Origin: Morella rubra
Taxonomy: Eukaryota > Streptophyta > Magnoliopsida > Fagales > Myricaceae
Length of the DNA: 64,000 nucleotides
Assembly: GCA_003952965.2 (NCBI GenBank)
Contig: CM025854.1
Span: 20,072,111-20,136,110, forward strand
Reading direction: 5' to 3'
The notes beneath the pieces were generated by a model, which was not told where the DNA came from, searched no databases, and saw only the letters and a program-made list of their open reading frames with translations. Shown here one piece after another: positions 36,166-48,424 of this stretch; position 1 is the stretch's first letter; each line of letters starts with the position of its first letter. The translations under genes and the position numbers were made by a program.

Positions 36166-39019
36166 ATGGGTGAGCTTCTTTTTGATGATATTTTTAGGGT
36201 GGAACGTGTGAATCCAGATGGTAAAAAATTTGATAAAGGTATGCTTATGGAATGTTGGTGTTTATTCACTAGACAATGCATTAGTTCTTGGGTATCTTTG
36301 TTTATTGCCTTTGCCGTGTGCTTAGATACGACCAGAATGCCTTTTTCATTATTACTAGTTTCGAAAAGATGGTGCTGAATAAAATGGAAGTGCACTTTCT
36401 TTTGTTCATCGAAGTGCCTTCTCTTCTCTTCCTAACTGCATCAAACGTCAACTAGGTTTTTTCCTGTAGTACGTAATGCATGAGAGGGGAAGTGTTTGTA
36501 AGAAATAAAAATTTTTAAACTTAAAAAATTTAAACTGAGATAAGTGAGACAAGATTTTAAGTGGTTCGGTCATTGACCTATTCCACTGTTGGAAGGCCCA
36601 ATTGACTGATTTATATCAGCAGATACATGTAAACGGATGTTGTGTGTCACTTCCACCTCGTTATCGAGAGAGGGAAAGCGAGAGAGAGAGAGAAGAAAGA
36701 TTAATGGTCTTCATCAAATATTGTGGATAAAGATGCTTTGGGTGATGATCAGATGTCCCAAGAAACCTGAGGATACAAGTGCTATGGCCTCATATGGTGT
36801 CTTCCTTAGTGTTGGCCTCTGGGCTCTGGGAATGTTTCTGTTAGTTAACATGGGGAAGCATCTTGCTGCGACTGAAATTAGCTGCATGAGCCAAAGAGGT
36901 TAATGAGGAGAAAGGGGAAAGAGAGTGCAAGGAAAAAGTACTGGAGGGAAGACAGTGAAAAGATGTTAATAGCAAAAGAATGGTAATATGTTCATTTGGT
37001 AAGAAGGTCCTTTTGCCAGTGTGTGGATATTGTCTATCCGTTAGAAAGTGGCTTTCAAACTTAGGAGCACTTGATCTGCACTGTGGTGGGGTTTGCAATT
37101 GGCAACATATTCCTAAAGGCTCATGATATTGTCAAGCCTTTTTGGTTGTCACGTATTAGCTGTATGAGAAAATTAGGTATTGTTTATGTACGTCTTTGTG
37201 GTGGAATGGTTACTTTTGAAACCTGTACGCAATATTGAAGTTTGTTTACAAGATTTAGTGTGACCTATTTACTTGCTCCTCTTTGTTAAACTGGATATAC
37301 ATAGCATTATCTTTTGATTGCTATTGGTTTGAAAATATTATAATCTTGCTTATTAGTGTTCCCCTTTTGAATTTGGAATCTTGTTGTATGTTTCTGTAGT
37401 TACTCGAATTGAAGCACGAAGTGAGAAGTGTGGCATGTTTGTGCAACTAGATGTGAATACTGAGATATATCCTATTGATAAAGACGAGAGATTCTTGATG
37501 GCATTATCTACCACTCTAAGTTTGGAGGTAATCTTATTCTATTTGTCTCTAAATCCCTTTTCTTTGGCTGCCAATGATGACCATAATAGGAACCATAAAT
37601 CAGAAAATGATCCATATATATGCTGTAATTTTCTCAAATTTTATTTGTGCTGTTTATTTAAGCCTTAGTTGGTTGGAGTTATCCAGTTAACCATGAATAA
37701 ACGTACGCTATTGAAGTTTGCATCTCCTCTTTCTAGTGATAAGTGATGCTTTACAATTAATGCTTTAAGAAACACTAAAGCCCTTGCTGATTATTGGCTT
37801 TTGTTTGCCTTTAGTTGATTGATGCTTAAAGAGGGGCAAATGCCTGTGTTGGATATTCTTCTCACATAGACAGTAAATGTGGCCAAGCTGTTCAAAGAAA
37901 CATAGCGAGAGAGAAGGTAGGATTGATAATAAATGGAGGTTGCTGTGCCAAACCTCTCTGACAGCAGATGAGCCTAGCTTAGCATCTGTCTGAATCATTA
38001 TAATGCTGTACCTTTGAGATGGTCCAGTAATCTCTGTAAAAGTCATGCATCTAGCTGTAAGTTTCGCATCATGACCAAGAGCTATTGATCTGGGGGAAAT
38101 TCTTGCCCTGAGTGATTGAATGGCATAACGTAGTGGATGAATTGATTTCGATCTACATTTTGTTTATTGTCTTTGTAACTATCTGCCACCTGAACCCAAG
38201 ATTTTAAGAATTTCTTCCATCTGCCAGCTGGAATGAAGCTTAAGCAGGCCATTTGCTGATATAAACACACTATGAGGAAGTAAATTCACTCTGAACTATT
38301 CACCATATAAGCATGACTTTTGGAGCTACTCTCTGACATTTTGTTTTGAATAAGTTTTACTCGATCTTTTGAAAATGACTAAATGAACCTGAGATTGGCA
38401 AATGGGAGGTTTAGAAATATTCGTGTGTTTTTGCATACTTTTTGACTCATGCTGTTCTGGTTTTTAGGTGATCTTTGTACGATTGAAAGCTCTAGTATAC
38501 CTGTCTTCTGGATTTTACTTCTTTTTCAGGGTGGGCAGTCGCTTGCAAACAAGTTTGAATACATCATGCATGGAAGGCTATATAAGATTTCAGATGAACC
38601 TCAAGCTAAAACTTCAGATGGAGGTTCAGGACCTGGGGTGAACGTGTATGTGTCCACATGCTTTTCAAACACTTCTTTAGGTGTCTTAATCTTCTGGTTT
38701 AAGTGTGCATTTATTTGGTAACTGGGAGTCGGATTGCCTGTGCCTGTCATGGACTGCTCACAATCTGGACTGTCTGCAATTGGGCTCATGAAAGTGCTAA
38801 ACGAGACGAATTCTCACCTAACTTTTTTTTTTTTTCACCCTAAGCCAATAGCTATTCACCTAAATATAGTTGGCCTTTGTTTTGGGATTCCTCTTTGATT
38901 GCAGGGAGATATATGTTTCATTTGGTGGGCTTCAGATGGTGCTGAAAGGGGATCCGTCCCATTGTGCTAGGTTTGAGCTTGATCAGAGGCTGTTTCTCCT
39001 AATGAGAAAGTTGACATGA
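36166..39019 (+). CDS. NRPB8: DNA-directed RNA polymerase subunit RPB8 (NRPB8)
   Basis: RPB8 is a small subunit shared by the nuclear RNA polymerases. It folds as a single-strand nucleic-acid-binding (OB-type) barrel on the polymerase surface. Four predicted exons: 36166-36238, 37400-37527, 38530-38645, 38905-39019, total 432 nt, 143 residues, matching plant RPB8 length. Recognisable parts are the N-terminal [20 protein letters not shown], the central [13 protein letters not shown], and the C-terminal [15 protein letters not shown]. All donors are GT and acceptors AG, and the frame is intact. The ATG at 36166 was chosen because family members begin MGELLF. An in-frame upstream codon exists but lies in the 5' leader. 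Confidence 0.95.
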
Positions 39020-39460
39020 AAGGAGTGAAATCCAATATAAAAAAATGCGTTTGTTTATTGTAAGAGCTTGCCTTTATTTCAAAACTCCTGGCTATGCATG
39101 TTAACTGGTGCTAAGGATTTATAATATACACCAAATCTCTGGTGAAATTTTGTTTTACCTTTCTCTTTCCTTCGGTTTTATGTGTGTGGTGCTTGATCAT
39201 CGACTTTGCTGCTGTGGATGGACAAAGACACCATCAGTGAAGTATTCTCAAAGCAATGGCAGTGGATTGCATCGGAAGGAACGGGTTAGAAAGAAAAGTA
39301 ACTTCAGGGCGTGATCTTTGATCTTCTCAATTATAGTTGTTTTTTGTTTCTCTTTAGGATGTTTTATCCGGATTGCAACTTCTTAATGAGTTTTTTTTAA
39401 AAAAACAAAAATAAAAAAAGTAGAACTTACCGTACCTGATAATGAAAAAAAAGAAGAAGG

Positions 39461-40015
39461 CTTAAATGCACCTTATACTCATACCCCAGTGGACCCTAGT
39501 GGTATGTTAATGTCGCAAAAATATTCCAGTGGTACAAAAAGTTAGTTTTGTATCCTTGATAGACTTGAGGTACGCTTTCTTTTATAAAAATACTCTTTTG
39601 TCAGCTTCCATTTAAAAAATTAACGTGAGCCGGTGATGTGAAATGTATCTAATACGTAAGCACAAATCAAAACGTGTCATGTGTCTTTTGGGCCCACGAG
39701 CTCTATATCATACGCTCAGTTAGATTGCACCAAATGTCATGTCATAAAAAAATAAAATGTAATTTGGGAGAAGTTGATTGGGCATATGATGTGGAGCTTG
39801 TGGGCCCAATGGACACATGTACATTTTAATTCGTGCTGATGTATTAGATGTCTGTCATGTTACCACCTCATGTTAATTTTTTAAACGAAGACTGATACAG
39901 AAGTATTTTTGCATTAAAAAGCATACCTCAAATATACAAAACTAACTTTTTGTACTGTAAGGATATTTTTGCAATATTAGCATACTACAGAAATAAGAGA
40001 AGAGGTGCATTTAAG
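39461..40015. repeat. Long inverted repeat (foldback or MITE-type element)
   Basis: The left arm, about 39461-39720, and the right arm, about 39776-40015, are imperfect reverse complements, with a spacer of about 55 bp. The outer ends are CTTAAATGCACC and its complement. Shared inner blocks include ACAAAAAGTTAGTTTTGTAT, a TTTAAAAAATTAAC block and a GGGCCCA block. Both sides are flanked by A-rich sequence, which hides any target duplication. It has no coding capacity. It is probably a non-autonomous DNA transposon with very long terminal repeats, and any transcript across it would fold into a hairpin of about 250 bp. Confidence 0.8.
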
Positions 40016-40631
40016 TCAAAAAAAAAAAAAAAATACGAATGGCGATTGAAGATTACTGGCTTTTACAACTCACAAAGAAATGCCGATGGAAACAACCGAT
40101 TTTTTTTTTTTTTACAATTTTACCTTGAAAATATTCTTGTCTTGACAAATTTAACCTTAAGATCTTTCTACTAAACCGCTTTGACTAAAATTGGACTAAG
40201 GTTTATTCTTTGCCAACGAAAAAAGAACAAATTACTAGTCTAATCGATTGAAATTGGTCAAATGTCTAGCAGATATGTTGTAAACCACTCTTAACACACC
40301 TCCTATGATTCATAGGAGTTCAGTTGTCACTCCATTAACAAAATATTGACAAAAAAGTTCGAACATTTTAATTTTTATCTATTTAGTAATTTCTTTATTT
40401 GTATATTCACTGGTAGTTATGTTATTCAAATTTATGTTACAGTATTTTATTTACATTTTGATGAAAGATTATTTACATTTGTTTCTCATCAATATAAAGA
40501 CATCGTTAAAACCGTTCCATCGGTTACCGATTCATCCCTTGATTAACGCTTCGTCTTGAACACGAATAATAATTAAAAAGATGAAGAAAATCTTCGGTTG
40601 ATCCCCCATAGTCCACCGCAGTATGGTAACC

Positions 40632-40641
40632 TATATATAAA
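40632..40641 (+). promoter_or_regulatory. TATA box of TSR3
   Basis: TATATATAAA lies about 100 bp upstream of the TSR3 ATG at 40733 and fits a plant TATA box. The transcript would start about 30 bp downstream, leaving a short leader. This is positional inference only. Confidence 0.5.
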
Positions 40642-40732
40642 CCAAGCGACAGCAAGCCAAGCACATTCCTCCGCTACGGTTCTCAGAGCCCCATCATTCA
40701 CCGGCCCCTCTACTTTTGCTCTTGCGCAGATC

Positions 40733-43700
40733 ATGGGACACAACAACAAGACCAGGCGGTTCAAAAATCACCACTCTCACAGGGCGCAGTCCAGTCGAAG
40801 CGTCCTACTTACGCGGTTATTCCCTTTCGGTCCCAACGACTTCCATAGTCTTCTGTTTTTGGCTCGAGTTCGGTTGTCTCATCTTTTCTTTTTTCTTTTC
40901 TTATTTTCTTCTCCCGTGAATATCCCAGGGAGGACGAGTCTCTGCCATCTGATCAAGGTCCCAATTTAATTACTTGCTTTTGTTTCCCCACGCCCCTCTT
41001 TCATAGTAGCTTCTGAATATTGGTTTTGATAGGTGTTGAATGTATTGCTGCCGTGTCAATGGTTTTGATTGTTGGCGGCCAATATAACTTCTTTTAATCC
41101 TTACTGTTGCAGCACCTGAAGAGGAGCCAACAGGTCCGAAAATCCAGCTTGCTATGTGGGTACGCATCTTTTCCTGCCCACTAGCTAGTCTCTCTAGCCC
41201 TTTTTATTTTCTCTGACTTCGATTTGTAGCGCTACATCCTTTTTTCATTGCATATAGAGTTACCTTTTTGTGGGTTTTTTTTCTTTTCGGGTAATTTATT
41301 TTTGGATGAATTCTGTATATGAATGAGTACTGGGCTGCTGAAATCTAAATAGCAACATGTAGGGTTGCTATTATCTGTTGGAGGATTATATAAGTTTGGT
41401 TGCTTAGTGGTCCTTTGCACTGTTTTGCACTTCCCTCCTTTGTGCTGCCATCTCTTTCTAGTGTGCTTAGAACGTTAGTATCTCTGTGACAAAATTCTCA
41501 CTCTCTCTCCCTGCCAACCTCCCTTCCCCTCTCGCAAAGCATTTCCACAAAAAGTAACAAGAATTATTTGTGGTTTTTATGGCTTAAATAAATGCTTTAG
41601 TTAGGGTCTGGTACTTTGTATCGGTTATTCTAATGAAGTTTGCAACATGAGATTAAGTGTGCTGTCTTGCTGATTCAGGATTTTGGTCAATGTGATGCAA
41701 AAAGGTGCACAGGAAGGAAGCTTTCAAGATTCGGCCTGTTAAAAGAAAGTATCTGCTTCTCATCTTGTCTCTAATAGATACTTGCATTTTCAATTTGTTA
41801 TCTCGGGAATTGCAATCAAACAGAAGTTGCACCCCTTTTGCGCGGAAAGATAAGAGACCCCACTTTGAGACTTGAGAGTTTAGGATGTCTTGTGCCCCCC
41901 CATTCTCTGCTACCCCATTATATGGACCAAGAATAAGAGTTTTCACATGAATTTGAAAATCTATGAAAAATTGCACCTGGAAATTATTTTAATCAAGACA
42001 TGAATTTATTATCCAATGAGTTCAAATCCACTAGAAGTCGCCGTCTTTGGACAGAAATGGATTGTGAGAGGCCTCTTTCTTGTGATTGGAAGATTTTGTC
42101 TGTCTTTCTCTTTTGCAAGCCATTTGATGACCTTATGACTAGCAAAAGGGACAGACGAATTGTGCATAGATTTGAAGATTCTCAATCTCTTTTACTCATA
42201 GGAGCCAAGAAGGCTTCATAACCGTCTTGCTTTACTCATATGAGCCATCTCACTCCAAATTTTGACACAACTAGACAGGACCCAGTGTGTGGAGATCATC
42301 TTGCCATAAAGGCCCATCAATATGTATTTTTTGTCACTATTTCTGTAGTTACCTGCAACTTGGCTTTTGTATTTGATGTGTCCGGATACTAAGTCATACT
42401 AAGTTGTTGGGACATTTTATTTATTGTAGTCCATAGACTCACAAATTGAGTTACTAAGAAGCCATGTTGATTGATATAACCAACTGTAAATATGCTCCAG
42501 TGAAAGTTGGATCAGTGGATTTGGTGGGTTGTTTGAGATTTGAGAACCAAAAGGTTTTCTTTTTTATTATATAAGATTCATTGTTTCAGCTCGTTATTTA
42601 CTTTACTCAGTATCTTTACCAACATGTGATTCTGTCACGCAATGTGACAGTTTGACATGTCCACAATCTTGATGTCTAAATGATCTCATGCAGGAGTTGC
42701 GCGTGAATAATGGTTTTGGGGGCATTGTTTTAAGGTAATTAATGCTGATACTTTGCTTTGCATTATTAATCTGTGGTGTTGGCTTCTTCAATGATTTGAC
42801 ATTTTGTTTTGGCTACGTATATATGGAGATCTGTAAGTTCGAACATTAGCTGGTTGTTCTGCATAAAATTGGGTAAACACTAGGGGTTTGTGACTGAACA
42901 AAAAGAAAAAACTCTAGTAGCTTCTATTCTACTAGTAGGATGGGTATAACCTGTCTTTTTGTCAATGGGCCTGTTATCCGGTCATTGCTTCCCCCACTTG
43001 AAGCCTTATCTCTTGACTGGATCCCCATTGATGTACTTGTGCACTAAAACATTTCATCTCAAAAGATTGAAACTACTCAGTTATCAGAAGCTTCTAGTTG
43101 GTTATTTTTGTGCTGGTGGAGGTCGGCAAGCTGATTGAGCTCTAGACCACTTTGTTGTGTGTGAACTGCCTTGCATAAGAGAGACACAGTTATAATCACA
43201 TGAGTACAAATGTTTAGTAGAACCTATGATTCTCATCAATAAGCAGGTGATACCTCTAAAATGAAATTGGACACTGCTGCATTCCTTTTCGCTCAGGTCG
43301 TAAAGAGGTTGGTGGGTTAGGGTAATTCTCAGGTTTAAATCTTACCAATAAAGAAAAAAGTTAGTTTTTTGCGAATACATTTAGAAATTCCTGTAGTCCT
43401 TATTATATGTTCATATCAATTTTGGCAGCCCAGTTGGTACACAATGTGTCTCAAGAGAAGATTATAGCTTAATAAAGCAGAGAGGATTAGCTGTTGTGGA
43501 TTGCTCATGGGCACGCTTGGATGACGTACCTTTTGTGAAGCTGCGTTGTGCTGCTCCTCGTCTCTGTATGGATGTTATTCTTTGCCTTATATACTTCACT
43601 GGGAGTACTTATTCATTGTGCAGGCATATGTCTGTATTCCATATGTACAGCAGCTGTGTTTTATCCTCGCGGCACTTTCTTGGGGGTCATTCAATATTCC

Positions 43701-46700
43701 TTCTGTTAGAACTGTCCTAGTGTGTCTAAGCTTAGGAGAAATCTTGTTTGTAGCTCTTTTGAATTTCTCATGGGAACTTCATCGATATCTTTTAGGATAT
43801 TGAGGTTTTGGTTGAGCTTTGCGGTTTCCATTTGCATAATTCTGATTTCTAACTTTTGATATTTTTTGTGTGCACACAATTGGGGCTATTTCTTCACCTG
43901 ATGGCTTCTTGATTCAGTCTTGTGTTTTGTCGGTTTATGAATAGTCGGTTGTTGACTTTCTTCATTTTGATTGAGTAGTTAAAACGAATGTAAGTTGTCG
44001 AGATCCTGGTCCATGGAAATGTTCAAGGTTGAAATCACCTGGGGATAGGATGCTTATATCTTTGCCTGTGGTAGTAGTTTGGAGGTCTGAGGTCTTCTGA
44101 ATACGTTTTAAATGTATTATGTTGCATTCGAAGGAGCAGATTTTTCTGTTAGGCCTCATCTAAGGGATATAAGTGGGAAAATTCTGGAATGATGCTCTGT
44201 TCAACTACCCATGTTCATATCAAAATGTGTTGATGGTTTCCATCAATAGATAATGCCACCTGTAAACAATTATTGTTCGTCATTTTCAATGTCTCTGGCA
44301 TATCTGTTCCTGGATTCATAACTAACTGAAATTGGTACCATGTTTGGTCATGGAATTGTCGTGTTTGATATTAGCCTCTCTTTAACATTGAGATATCCCT
44401 TGAAATTGCAGTGCCATGGCTGGTAGCAGCGAATCCAGTAAATTATGGTAGACCATGTCAACTATCTTGTGTGGAGGCGTTATCTGCAGCTTTACTCATA
44501 TGGTGCCCAAACCTCTCTCAAGTATACATTTTTGTTAGGATGCCAAACCCATGCTGCAGTTCGTAATCATTGTTATTGCATTTGTCTCTAAATTGTTGTG
44601 CATGATCTCATGTTTTTGTCGTATTAACAAGCATTTAACAGTAGAAAATTGAATTTTATATGGAACTTAGCAGGTGGGTAGGTCTAGCTCCCATCATCTG
44701 AAACATATAGGTGATTTGTAAATTGCATTATGGATGCAGGTTTTTACTGAGGGCCTATTTATACAGCTTTAGCATGAAGTGCTACTAGTTTGCTCGAGAG
44801 ACAAGGTTTCTGACTGTCAGTTTTGTTAAGAGGCAATATCAACAGTCATGGACCCCATTTCTAAAGTTGCTACGTTTTGTGTGTTTGTAGCCACACGGTT
44901 AGAGATGCTACCACAAATCTTTGTGGTAGAACTAGCTTAGCAAGACTGTGAAATCCCAATGAAAGGTACAATCGTATTTTAAGCCTAGGATTGTTGAGGG
45001 GCATCTGAACCCACCCTAGCACAAACCTTCAGCAGTATTAGCTACAAAATCTCACAGTAGAGGACATTTTAGCTGACTCCTGAGATCTGAAGGAAATTTT
45101 TCTCCTTGTCTGACATTCTTTCAAGATGTGGATTCTGTCTTAGTTCTAGTTGATTTCCTATTTATATTTGTGGTTTTAATTTGTTTTAACATCTTAATAG
45201 CGCTACATCCTCCATAATCTATTATGATGATTTAACCACCTTCTGTGTTTTGAACATGTCTGTGATTTTATGCCCGAGATTAGATATGTTCTCTAATAGC
45301 AATTTATCCCTTCCAACATTTCTGTTGTGTGATTTGACAGTGGGGAAGAGGAAACTGCAAATCTGTTGCTTGGCAAGTTCAAATGGGGTCATGCTTTCCT
45401 GTCCCTTAACAGGTGCGTTATTTGTTTATTTATTTACTTATGTAATGTCTGTGAGGTATAAAGTTACTTCTCTAATCGGAAAATGTGGTCTCTGTGTACG
45501 TGTTATGTAAGTTGGAAGTAACAAGGCTAAAAATGTTAACCTCATGCACAAAGAGAAGAACAAGATACCTAAATCCAGATCTGAGGTTCCCTGTCCCTTG
45601 AACCATTAAAGGGCTGGTGCCAGAGAGCTACTCGACGGATAATTGCAGGCTCCACCTTGAAAGTTGTGGCTTCAAACTCCTCAAATGAACTTATATTTCT
45701 TTCTTTTGGGATTGATTTGTAAAGTTCAGAAAGTAGACCTCTAAAAAGGCCCTAGCTATCAATAGCTATCTGAAATTTTCTTTAAGAATCCTAAGCCATC
45801 TCAAACCAACATAAAAATCATGGTCAATACTAAATTTCTCTTTTCATAAACTATTCTGGATTTTTGCTTGCTAGAAAAGAAAGTTGCATAAAACTATAGA
45901 CTGCGATCTTTTATGTGTGCCTGTCGGTGCACAATCACAGAGTAAAATGTGAATAGCTTCATTTCTGAAATAGCTAGTTTATGTGGGAATTTTTTTTTCA
46001 TTTTGATAAGTAAGTAAAATTTTTATTAAAATAAAAGAGAGTTAGCAGTACAAAAGACTGTACTGAGAACATCTAAAGCATACAAGCTAGAAAGCTACAA
46101 AATCCGAAATATCCAAAAAAGGGGAGCCCAACATGACATTAAACCAAAGAAAAAGGGACTGCAACAGCTGACTCTTTAAGCACTCCAACGATAACTCTGA
46201 TTCTCAAAACAACGATTATTTCTTTCCCTCCATAAACACCACCAAATGCAGGAAGGTATCATGTTCCACACCACCAAAGCTATCGAGTCATTAATTTTCC
46301 TCTTCCAACACCTTAAAACCTCAACCACCCTACTAGGCATAACCCAAGAAGATTCAATATAGAAAACATATGCGACCACAATCCTCTAGCAAACGAACAA
46401 TGAAGAAGAATTTGATCTACTGACTCCCCATCACATCTACACAAATAACACCAATCTGTCAAGCAGATGCCCTCCTCCTCAAATTGTCTATGGTCAAAAC
46501 TTTCCCATGAGCAGCTCCCACACAAAGAAAGAGACTCTTGAAGGTGATAAAGTTCTCCATAACTATCGCCAAGGAAAATCCATAGGAACATCGCCCACCA
46601 GAAGTCCATACATAGACTTTACATAAAGCATTTTATCGTCATCCCCTCTCCTTAAAACCTTCACATAAAGTAAAGAAATGTAATTTCGTTTTCTTTGAGA

Positions 46701-47981
46701 TTTGAGGTCCCCTTGATTTATTTATGCTTTGGTTACCATGACTTTTGCTTTCATTCAAAATTTGGCATTTTAATTGATGCAGAGAACTTCTAAAGGCATA
46801 CTCTGAGTGTGAAAATAGTGCTGATATCATTTCAACTCAAAATGCTTGGCTTTCACAACAAAGGCAGGCTCCAAAGGTTCTCCCAGAAGTGGAAGGTATA
46901 TTAGCAGCTGTTAAAATAACAGAAAAAGATGTCTCCCATATATTTGGATGCCATATTCGAGGTCCCTTATTAGTTGATCTAGATGTTATTATCTAGCTTT
47001 CCCACCATATGGTCTAAGTCAGCTTATATGGTGGAACATGCTTCCCATCAAATAGGTTGTGGAAACTGCTGTTGACACACCTGCACATCCCATGAGGCAA
47101 TCTATTTCTTAATTTTACTCAATCCAGTGACTCTTTTCCCCTATTAGTTGATTCCTTTCCCTATTAGTTTCTCAGGTAATCACTCCTCTTTCAATTTGTG
47201 AACTGGGTAACTTTCCACTACCAAGCTTAGTTTTTGCTGGTATTCCTGTGATTTGTCTAACACCTGTACGCTTGATCTGCCTGCTTCATTTCTTTTTTTG
47301 GGATAGTACCTACACATTGTCATGAGCGACACCTACTCCAAACATCCTCTTCCAGAATCAAGATGTAACCGTTGTCAATTTTGGAACTCTGCTTTCTTCA
47401 TTCTTTTGTGTTTCAGTGGTTCATCCGTGCTTTTAGCCGTACTCTTTGCGATATAATATGTTCAGATGAAGTATACTCCATGTGACCTTCCATCTTATGT
47501 GTGTTTCCAATCATAGCTGATATAATCTCATTCACAATCATGAGATTCACCTTTTCTGCCTCCCAACTTTTCTCCGATACTCTTAGCACCATAACATTTG
47601 CTTATGATCAAGGCAATAATCTATGCACTCCTTGCATATTCTTCTCATTTTTGAATTATTTCTGTGATAACTGTTTCATCCTGTTTATTCCAGAAGACCA
47701 GGTTATTGCACTGATAATCCTTTCCATAAGCATGAACGAATCCCAATCCATTTGTACTCATGAAATGAAGAAAATCAATTTGTGAGATTGTCATTTAAAG
47801 CAGTAGATACAAAAGCGTATGCTGATATTAAAAATTTGTCTTGCTCATGGCTGCTCCAGGAGCAGAAAAGGATCTCTCAGTGGTGATGAGGACTCTTTGT
47901 GATTCTGAAGATGGGCTTCCACCACTGGAAAAGAATATGAATCATCTGAACTTGCAGGAAAGTGATGAAGAAAGTGAGTAG
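40733..47981 (+). CDS. TSR3: 18S rRNA aminocarboxypropyltransferase TSR3
   Basis: TSR3 transfers the aminocarboxypropyl group from S-adenosylmethionine to a hypermodified pseudouridine of 18S rRNA, late in small-subunit maturation. Exon 1 begins at 40733 ([14 protein letters not shown], basic); its 3' end, near 40796 or later, is uncertain. Further exons: 41113-41159, 41679-41744, 42694-42734, 43429-43565, 44412-44502, 45341-45412, 46783-46895, 47860-47981. Conserved blocks are [66 protein letters not shown], and [18 protein letters not shown]. From exon 2 on, the phases chain perfectly to TAG at 47979, giving about 229 residues plus exon 1. The exon 3 donor reads AAA|GAAAGTAT, GA where GT is expected. 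A LINE fragment sits in intron 7. As I recall, the Arabidopsis counterpart is At5g10070. Confidence 0.92.
45993..46640 (-). mobile_element. LINE retrotransposon 3' fragment in TSR3 intron 7
   Basis: Read on the minus strand, this is the end of a plant L1-type LINE. A zinc-binding reverse-transcriptase C-terminal block includes [20 protein letters not shown]. It is followed in another frame by [19 protein letters not shown]. The 3' tail reads ACTTACTTATCAAAATG then about nine A. The frame is broken by several shifts and the element is 5'-truncated, with no polymerase domain, so it is dead. It is antisense to TSR3 and lies within intron 45413-46782. The left edge is clear from the poly(A); the truncated edge is approximate. 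Confidence 0.8.
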
Positions 47982-48310
47982 ACAGAGTTCTACTATATTT
48001 AAAGTGACAAGGTTACGCATCGAATGGGAGCATCGACTTGTGGCCATTATGAGGTGCTGCTATTTACAAATCCTCGATTACACAAATCTCCTAAAAAGAT
48101 GCCTACCTGAAGCGATGTACCAACTAATGTATTTAACTTGCGTTTTTGCTTTATTATGTGTTTAGTCGAAGTTATCATGCTGTCCCAAAGAAAAGAACAA
48201 GTGATTTATTTCCAGTTTTTAAGTTATTTGCTTTGTGCATTTCAGCGTAGGTCAGTTTTCGTGTTTAATCATTCCATTGCCCTTATTTTTTCGAATACTG
48301 GTAAAAGATA

Positions 48311-48424
48311 GTCCTTTCCAGCTCTGAGGAATGAAGCAACACTGTATCTTCGATACAGAGAAGATTGACATGGCCCTGCCAAGGATGACACGCACAAAAT
48401 CAAGAAATCATCCGAAGTTTTTAC
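48311..48424 (+). pseudogene. U6 snRNA pseudogene
   Basis: From about 48350 the sequence tracks the plant U6 core: CGATACAGAGAAGATT, CATGGCCCTGCC, AAGGATGACACGCACAAA, then CAAGAAAT and a T run at the 3' end. The core has one- to two-base changes and gaps compared with U6 as I remember it; for example the CCCCTGCGCAAGG region is shortened to CCCTGCCAAGG. The 5' third, including the stem-loop, is hardly recognisable. No upstream sequence element plus TATA pair is visible at the usual spacing, so it is probably not transcribed. Confidence 0.75.

Larger units (their letters stand above)
39020..40732. other. Spacer between RPB8 and TSR3
   Basis: The first part should be the RPB8 3' UTR. An open frame at 39108-39314 is not recognised. 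The main feature is the 555-bp near-palindrome at 39461-40015. From 40016 to 40600 the sequence is AT-rich with homopolymers and has no recognisable gene. The right end carries the TSR3 promoter. Confidence 0.6.
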
